DNA from: Reticulitermes speratus | Taxonomy: Eukaryota; Arthropoda; Insecta; Blattodea; Rhinotermitidae | NCBI GenBank assembly: GCA_021186555.1 | Contig: JAJKFL010000003.1 | Coordinates: 41,064,408-41,128,407, forward strand | Length of the DNA: 64,000 bases | Direction of reading: 5' to 3' | Shown: positions 57,296 through 64,000 of the stretch, one piece after another | How the letters are laid out: every line of letters starts with the position of its first letter | Numbering within the stretch: position 1 is the stretch's first letter | Translations under genes and position numbers: made by a program | Notes under the pieces: generated by a model | The model's database searches: none | The model's input: only the letters and a program-made list of their open reading frames with translations | Told to the model about the DNA's origin: nothing

Positions 57296-59040
57296 TGAAT
57301 CTACTTAACTGATTTACAGAATTGTACATTTTAGGTACCCACAATTTTGAGCAGCCTCAAATTACTTTTTTACATTGGTATTTTTGTATACAAATTAACT
57401 TTAATGGATAGAAAAGAACGAATAAAATAGTCACATTAGCTTCTGGCTCAAACAATTGATGGTTTTTACATTGGTTTCAAGCACACCACAGCATTTTGTG
57501 ATACTATAACCAATTTTAGATGCAGTCTAGTAAACTGTCAGGTCTAAGGGCTTTCATTGTAACCTTTATGCTGAAATTCATGAACACTCACTGCTAGTAA
57601 TTTAAGACTTAAAAATGAGAAAATAAAAGGTCCAACTGTTTACAACAGTATGGTCATCACTGGCTACAAAATAGCGTTACGGAAACAAAATACTGCCAAA
57701 ACTATGTGAAAAATCAGCACTTCTAACACCAGCTCTTTCCATACGAAAACTGCCAAAAAAAGTAAACAACCACATGAATTTAGAGGCAACAGTTACACAG
57801 TTATAATCAACAATTACACCAACACCCATTACATAGAACTGTTGTGTCCCAACTAAACCACTAAAACACTACCAGTTTCTCTGATGCTCACAAGCACAAC
57901 TGTAATAGAGAGAGGTATTACAGCAAGAAAAATACTACTGAAATGGAGAAAAGTAACACTGCAACTTACTGCATAATGCCTTTAATATACACAGATATAT
58001 CAACCACATTTACAGCACAGGAATACTCCTACCAGAGGAACATGTTACAATTTTGATTTTTGTTAAATAGTGTATTTACTCAACAAGGGATAATTTTTTA
58101 TGATTCTGGATTGACCACATTTTGAAATTTTAATTCACAGTGTAATTAAAGCATGATTTATAATAATGCTATTCTGAACAGAAATTTTTAAAACAAAAAT
58201 TATGCAACCTTACATGTTTGATTTGGATGAAACTGGGAAAGAAACAGATCACTGACTTGACCGTGATAACAAGTTTAGAATAAAAACGATCACTATTATC
58301 ATGTTAAAACCCTTTATAAATGCAAGCTTACTGCGTTTTATAGGAGTGTTAAATTGTGTATTAGAACACAAGGAGTTAAATCTGTGGTATGTTGTATCAG
58401 ATTTTTCTTTAGCTCTTCAAAGGTTGCATGTTTCTTTGTGCTATAAATCTGATTTTGAATCCCTGTGTACTTTGAGAAGACAGGTTGCAGAGTTCTGTAC
58501 TGGGTGCACAATGCTGATTCCCTTTAAGAGAGAATGTTGGTGGCAATGGCATTTGATCACAAGAGTACTTAAGTTCTTACATTACTGTTTCAGATGATAC
58601 AATGGTTACAGACTGTAAATATCACTGTTCCAAATATATTAATTTCTCCAAGTAACAAAAGTACTTTAAATCAGTGGTCTACATCTGCTCATTTTAGGAC
58701 TAAAATGTGTAGTTTAACGCTGCCATTAGTATGGCTGGTTACCTACAAGAATAAATTGTATCTTCAACAGTAGTCATACCCACAGTAGACCAATTTCTGA
58801 GAAATCATGATTTGTATGACCCCTAATATTAACTACAGCCTTGTAAAGAATGTGAGGCTAATAAACATTGCAGGTGCAAACAAGATCAGAGTTTATTATG
58901 TGTAAGATTCACACTAATAACTTTGGCTAAAAGTTATTTCAGTATGCAAGAGATTTACATTTATAAATGGAGATCATTTTGAATCAGAAATATATTTTGT
59001 GATTTTTGTAGCTCAGAAACCAAAGCCTCCAATACCCCCT

Positions 59041-59072
59041 CTCTCTCTCTCCCTATCTTCCCCCCCCCCCCC
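59041..59072. repeat. (CT)n followed by poly-C
   Basis: Pyrimidine microsatellite ending in 13 C. A (GT)n tract lies at about 59900-59925. Confidence 0.9.
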
Positions 59073-60289
59073 TCTGAGTAAAATAAAATGTGAATGGAAA
59101 TGAATGGGCATTGGTGCAAACAACCAGTCAATCACCAATCTGTTAATAATACATTCATGAATTGTTTAGAACACTCAGATCAAATCACGCAAATCAAACC
59201 AACCAAAATGTAAACAATAAATTCCCACGGCACATCTACACAAGTGATCGGGATTTAGTGTCCTGAAAAGATTTAATTTGGGTGTCTAAATAAAATTATG
59301 CACTACTTTTAAAACCAAAGCAGCCTTTTCTGCTTCTATTTGACAGAGACACAATTTGCTTCAACACATTGCCATAATTTGACTTTTAATTTTTTCTTAT
59401 TTGCCAATAATGAAATATGCCTACTCCATATTGCAATATATCAGCTGTATATTCAGAAATTCTTTCTTGCTACAGCCGTTGGTATTAAAGACATGAAGGT
59501 ACTATGTTACATTTGTTACTTGACAATGATTAATTAATACTATTAAAAAAATTTTAGTACCATATTTCTAAAAAACATCAGCTGTATTCTGTTACTTTAT
59601 ATTATGATTTATTCAAAAGGCAATTAAAATAACATTTGGCACTTTAGTTTAAAACTGTATACTGCTATGACTTCTACATGTGCAGTTAAAGTTGCAATAT
59701 CTGGCACTTCTGGGATCAAAGGTTTGCTGGACATCATAATTTTTCTCACATTAAAATTACCTAATGTGTGTCTTACCGTACCTAGCAATCTCATGGGCAG
59801 ACCTAACCACGTAATTTGTCACCAAATATTCTGTCAGGTTTTCCCTGCCACAATTTCTATTCCCTTCTTATCACTAATTACATAATGTGATATATATGTT
59901 TGTGGTGTGTGTGTGTGTGTGTGTAGGGGGAAGCAAAGTTCAAACTCAATGGGCCATAGTGCTGAAGGAGGAGGAGGAGACAAAGAGGAGGAAGAGGTGA
60001 AAGGATGATGATGATGATAAGTTTCTGTGCGTATAATCTAAAAAAAACCAACAAAGCAGCACTATGTTACTTTTGTAATCATCACATTCACATCACTGTT
60101 GCTACTTGATGGAACAGTGAAATTTAATTGGCCTTAGTCAATTTCTGGTTAACAGAGTTTTTTTTGACCATTCAGTGCCGGATTTCACAGCTTTTACTGT
60201 AATTAGGAAAATAATAAAATTGTGGAAAATTTTATGTAAAAAAGTGCCTGAATTAACTCTCCTTTTGTTATGTACCAACGTAACAAAGA

Positions 60290-60750
60290 ACTATTTCGTC
60301 AAATGATGGTTTTCTTTTTGGTTTCTGCAATACGTAATTGTTAAACGTGCTGACATTTTAGAGGAGTGTACTTATTCCATCTTCAGGGTGACAACTGTTT
60401 CAAATGGACACTGAAGTGATACAGAGGAAGGAAATGGGTCTGTTACATAGCATGGTAGGTGGGAGTTTGGTAAATCACAGCTATGGAAGGGGGGAAGAGG
60501 GGATAGGATTGTCCCAAGCCAATGGGAGCTAAGATTTCAAAAGATGACCCTTTTGTTACGGCTTCACCAGTTGGTGATGCAGAAAGTAATGTGCACTGAC
60601 ATATTTCCTTCCTCCAAATCACTTCAGCATCCACTTGAAACAATTCAGTCACCCTCAAGAGGGAGGCAGTATTTAACTCTGATGCTGGCACATTTAACTA
60701 CTACGATATGCAGAAACCCAAAAGAAGGCCATAATTTTATCAATAACTGC
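60290..60750. mobile_element. Complete fold-back family member
   Basis: The left arm, for example gttaaacgtgctgacatttta at 60340 and ccatcttcagggtgacaactg at 60378, is complementary to the right arm up to about 60750 (ccctcaagagggaggcag, gatgctggcacatttaac, gcagaaacccaaaag). Arms are roughly 150-200 bp with a spacer of about 110 bp. It carries the family core near its arms and shows that this family is a terminal-inverted-repeat element. Confidence 0.7.
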
Positions 60751-62959
60751 CATGAAAACTTGAGAACTTATATATAACTATCTCAAAATGTGAGCCATTA
60801 TATGTCTTATAACTAATATTCATGTGTCCATCATTCTATTCAGAACATCAGTCATCAGTCAGTCAGTCAAACAAATTTACACTTTCTGTCTGCTCATTAT
60901 GTCCTGTTTCTCAGAAACTGATTATAATGGATAACCATAAATACAGTTCTTCATTTTAGAGAGGAAAACTGTTCATTCTGCTGTTATAAGAATTGATTTG
61001 AGTTGAAGTCCATTTTTTCTCCATTACTTCCCCATAATAAGGCACTGACCTTTTAATGGAAATGGGGATACTTTCATAGTAACTGTGGTAATGAAGTGTG
61101 TTCTGAAGGCCACAGAAACAATATGTGAATTTCAAAATATACAGACATTAAATGAAAAACCACTGTGAATGACAAGAATTGTTCCTTGAACTGCAGTGAA
61201 CACTTCAGTACAACAGCACCCCACAAAAATATTTACGTTTATAAGAAGATTTAAAGAACTGAATCCATGGCAATATGAAGTAAAAATAAATGCACATTCT
61301 TTGAAGCATAAAATTAAGAATGTCTAAAAAATCATGGAAATTTGAAAGTGGCATAACATGTGTAACTTTAATGTATTCTCTCAGACTAATATTTCTGTCA
61401 GTTAAGAGGATTCATAAATTCCAGTCAGTACTTAGCTTTTGCCTCCAGTCTTTTTCACTTGCACCAAACTTGACAGAAAAATGGAAAAGCACATTCAAGG
61501 TGTACCAACTTTGAAAATAGTATTCGCAATTTATGTGACTCAGGGGCCTAGTGTTATAACACAGTACAGCAGATATGAATGCTTTTAATACTGAACACTT
61601 GTAACTCAATGAGTTTTATTACACCATTGTAGACCATTCTGCTCTATATGTAAATGCAACTTCCATACGAAATTTAAAGTAAGTCGAAATGTATGAGCAT
61701 ATATATTCAGACCCTAACTTGTAATTACACTTAACAAAAGCTAGAAAGGCTGCTCTGGATCACAGAATTAAGAAAATATGTTAGTTCTAAAAGGAAGAAA
61801 ATAAACCATGTAATGTAACGCACTTGACGACAGCTCAGCTGAACAACAGAGAATGTTCCACAACATCAGGACGAGATATAACTCATATCGTTTATGACGG
61901 GCCACTTACTGGGTGCTGTTTCTCTCATAGTTTACATCAGTCAGTGCGTACGTGCTTTTCTTTTGGCAACTGGGTGTGTGTTCATTCAATCGCTCGCACC
62001 GTGACAGCTTAGTTTCCATGACACTGAAGGAATGAATAGTAGGAAAAATGATTTATTAAATTTGGCTACACAATATTCCTTTCTCTTTTAGTGAAAGTCA
62101 AGTTGGAGACTTCTTGGGGAAGTTGAAAATAAAAATAATTTCTAAAGCCTTGCTTCAAATAAGTCTTATTGAGGCCATTTTAAGTCCATAATCAGAGTTT
62201 ACTTGGTCTCTTAATGAGTAATGTAAATTACACTATGTCTCTTGTACATTGTTCTATGTTCTATTAGTCTCTTGTTGTCAGCAGACAGACCTCCCATGAT
62301 TTTTCAATAGAGAGGATATGTTTTCATGCTGATTCAGACTGTCTTAACGCCAACCAAAGCCACATAGAATATTAATTTGTACTGGATAAATTACGCATAA
62401 GATATGTGAAAAGGAATGATGACTTACCAGAGCAGATACCTTGTTAATGACTAGTAGAAGAAAACAGAGAGGCTATTGTGTCCATACTGAAAAATTTTTC
62501 CATAAATAAATGATAAGTTTCGTAATTCAAAGTAAAATTTAGGATATGTGAACACACAATGTTCATACTTTATCTAGCCTGTTGGGGCTGTTTACATAAG
62601 ATATTACATTTTTAAAAAGACATAATAGGATGCTTTGTTGAAAATTCATTATATTTTGAAAAAGAGTGGGTATTTGACACTTAATAACACAAAGTCTTGT
62701 TTTACAATGAAGGGTATATTCAGTTTTGTTTCACACAGTTTCAGAGCCCTAATGCTAATGTGACTGAGATCTGAATGCTGTTGAAGAACTGAAAATTTCA
62801 ACTAGCATTAAAGGGCAACTCCAGTGAAAATGTTAACCTTATTTTTGTAACAGTCTCAATGTACAGTGTCTTGAAATTGGATTATGAAATACCATCACTC
62901 GTGGCTTGTAATACAAATTTAAAAGTAAATTTTCTGCAGCTTAATGAATTACATTTCAG

Positions 62960-63750
62960 ACTGAAGAAAGGTCACTGCTCGTTTTATCCTGTAAGTGTGG
63001 AGACACCACTAACTACATTGGATTGCTCCTAGGATTATTTGACATAAATAAAAAAAATATATATATATGTTTGGATTAGAGAAAAGGTACAGTTCTTTCC
63101 ATTTTTCATGTCTTCAGTGATATTAACTGATGAATTGACTTCTACCACTACAGGTTTTATTATACCTCAAATAAACTCAGGATTTCTATTATTCATTTTG
63201 AAACTTATTGTTTATGTCATGTCTAAGACTAGTGTTCTACTTCATGTAATATTTTCTAACACAGAACTTAGAATGCTATAAGCAGCTTCTGGGCAGAAAC
63301 AAATGACAAATTAAAAACAATCAGAATGATGTTCTGGTCCATTTATTTTTAGTTTAAAAAACTTGCACTTGTTACGCATATACTCAAGAAATCAGATTTG
63401 CTTGTATCATTTCCCCTCCTGAAATATGTATTAAAGAGTGATTTTTGAAATTTTTCTTGAAAGACATCTTTTCAGCAGAAATATTTTCAGATTTTTAGGT
63501 AAGATTGTTGGCAATTCTAACTGAAGTTTATGTTAAAGATGGACAGTGTCTGAGTATGGACCACATCAACTGAACAGAAGCAGCGCTGCATGATTGTAGC
63601 TTCTTGAGGCCAGCTGAAACAACTGAAAATACAACTTCTGGTATACACAAACAATTATCAATACCTACTTTCGTCTGTTGTAATCATTTGTGAATTTTTC
63701 TTGCAGTGAAAGCTGAGGAGAGGAATCCTTACAACATGAACACATTATAA
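62960..63750 (+). other. Candidate last two exons, unknown gene
   Basis: An exon at 62960-62990 (after acatttcag, ending at the donor CCT|GTAAGT) and an exon at 63707-63750 (after the strong acceptor tttttcttgcag) join in a consistent phase. They give TEERSLLVLS, then LKAEERNPYNMNTL and a stop. AATAAA follows at about 63749. An alternative acceptor at 62939 opens another frame (LNELHFRLKKGH) but does not fit the phase of the second exon. No family recognised. Confidence 0.3.
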
Positions 63751-64000
63751 TAAAATTATGACACTGGCTGTGACACTGGAACCTGACTGCAAGGCATAGT
63801 CCATGGGCACAAACAAAGATAAACAGCATCCTTAGTGTATAGTACTGGGATCATCTGTACCACCACAATGAAAACTAATTCTGCGATGCAAAGTTGGTAA
63901 CTACAAATTCAGTCATGTTATCCAGATCGAAAGAAACAAATTTCAAGCAGTCCCCTAAATTATTCCTTTATGATCATTTTCATTTCTTACAAATCTGTAA

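Noticed and set aside
58301..58770. 98-codon frame and a following 59-codon frame after a tttcag acceptor
   Set aside because: No family resemblance. Reported only here because chance frames of this length are expected in 64 kb.
62080..62195. Very strong acceptor ctttctcttttag followed by an open frame (ESQVGDFLGKLKIKI)
   Set aside because: No matching donor or partner exon in phase could be found. Kept as a note rather than a feature.
1..64000. CRISPR arrays, operons, phage or integrated virus
   Set aside because: No regular spacer-repeat arrays, no clustered intron-less genes and no capsid, envelope or integrase-type viral frames were seen. The sequence is eukaryotic throughout.

Overview
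This window is nuclear DNA from an animal, most likely an insect. It is AT-rich, its genes are split by GT-AG introns, and repeats fill most of the space. Three complete conserved protein genes can be assembled exon by exon: epsilon-tubulin (TUBE1-like), a nuclear-envelope membrane protein (NEMP1-like) and the signal recognition particle subunit SRP19. The repeat content (jockey-like non-LTR elements, pogo/Tigger, mariner and piggyBac-like DNA elements, tRNA-derived SINEs, and a very common fold-back family containing GAAGATGGAGGCAG) reminds me of large polyneopteran genomes such as cockroaches and termites. That placement is inference from memory of repeat styles, not a database match.

Layout. 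1-2170: 3' flank with no recognised gene. 2171-13139 (minus): ten-exon epsilon-tubulin gene of 475 codons. Its introns hold SINEs, a 98-bp perfect hairpin, a pogo element nested in a fold-back element, and a 172-bp pogo MITE. 13140-14694: divergent promoter interval. 14695-25499 (plus): eight-exon NEMP1 gene of 409 codons, with a 2.2-kb dead Tigger in intron 4 and a nested LINE/SINE/mariner cluster in intron 6. 25500-27803: convergent 3' flanks. 27804-32956 (minus): four-exon SRP19 gene of 146 codons with a GC-AG second intron, into which a LINE has inserted next to the splice donor. 33296-36140: a second jockey-like LINE carrying a TTAA-flanked insert. 36-64 kb: no gene that I recognise. It contains fold-back elements, SINE pieces, LINE 3' ends, a mariner palindrome, homopolymer tracts, and a few splice-flanked open segments on both strands that may be exons of unrecognised genes.

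The three genes are housekeeping or cell-structure genes: centriole microtubules, nuclear envelope mechanics, and protein targeting to the ER. They are neighbours rather than a pathway. I found no CRISPR array, no operon, no canonical tRNA or rRNA gene, and no recognisable virus. The most unusual material is structural: perfect hairpins at the 5' edges of short retro-insertions, a mariner 3'-end palindrome, and a deleted pogo element that still encodes an intact DNA-binding domain.
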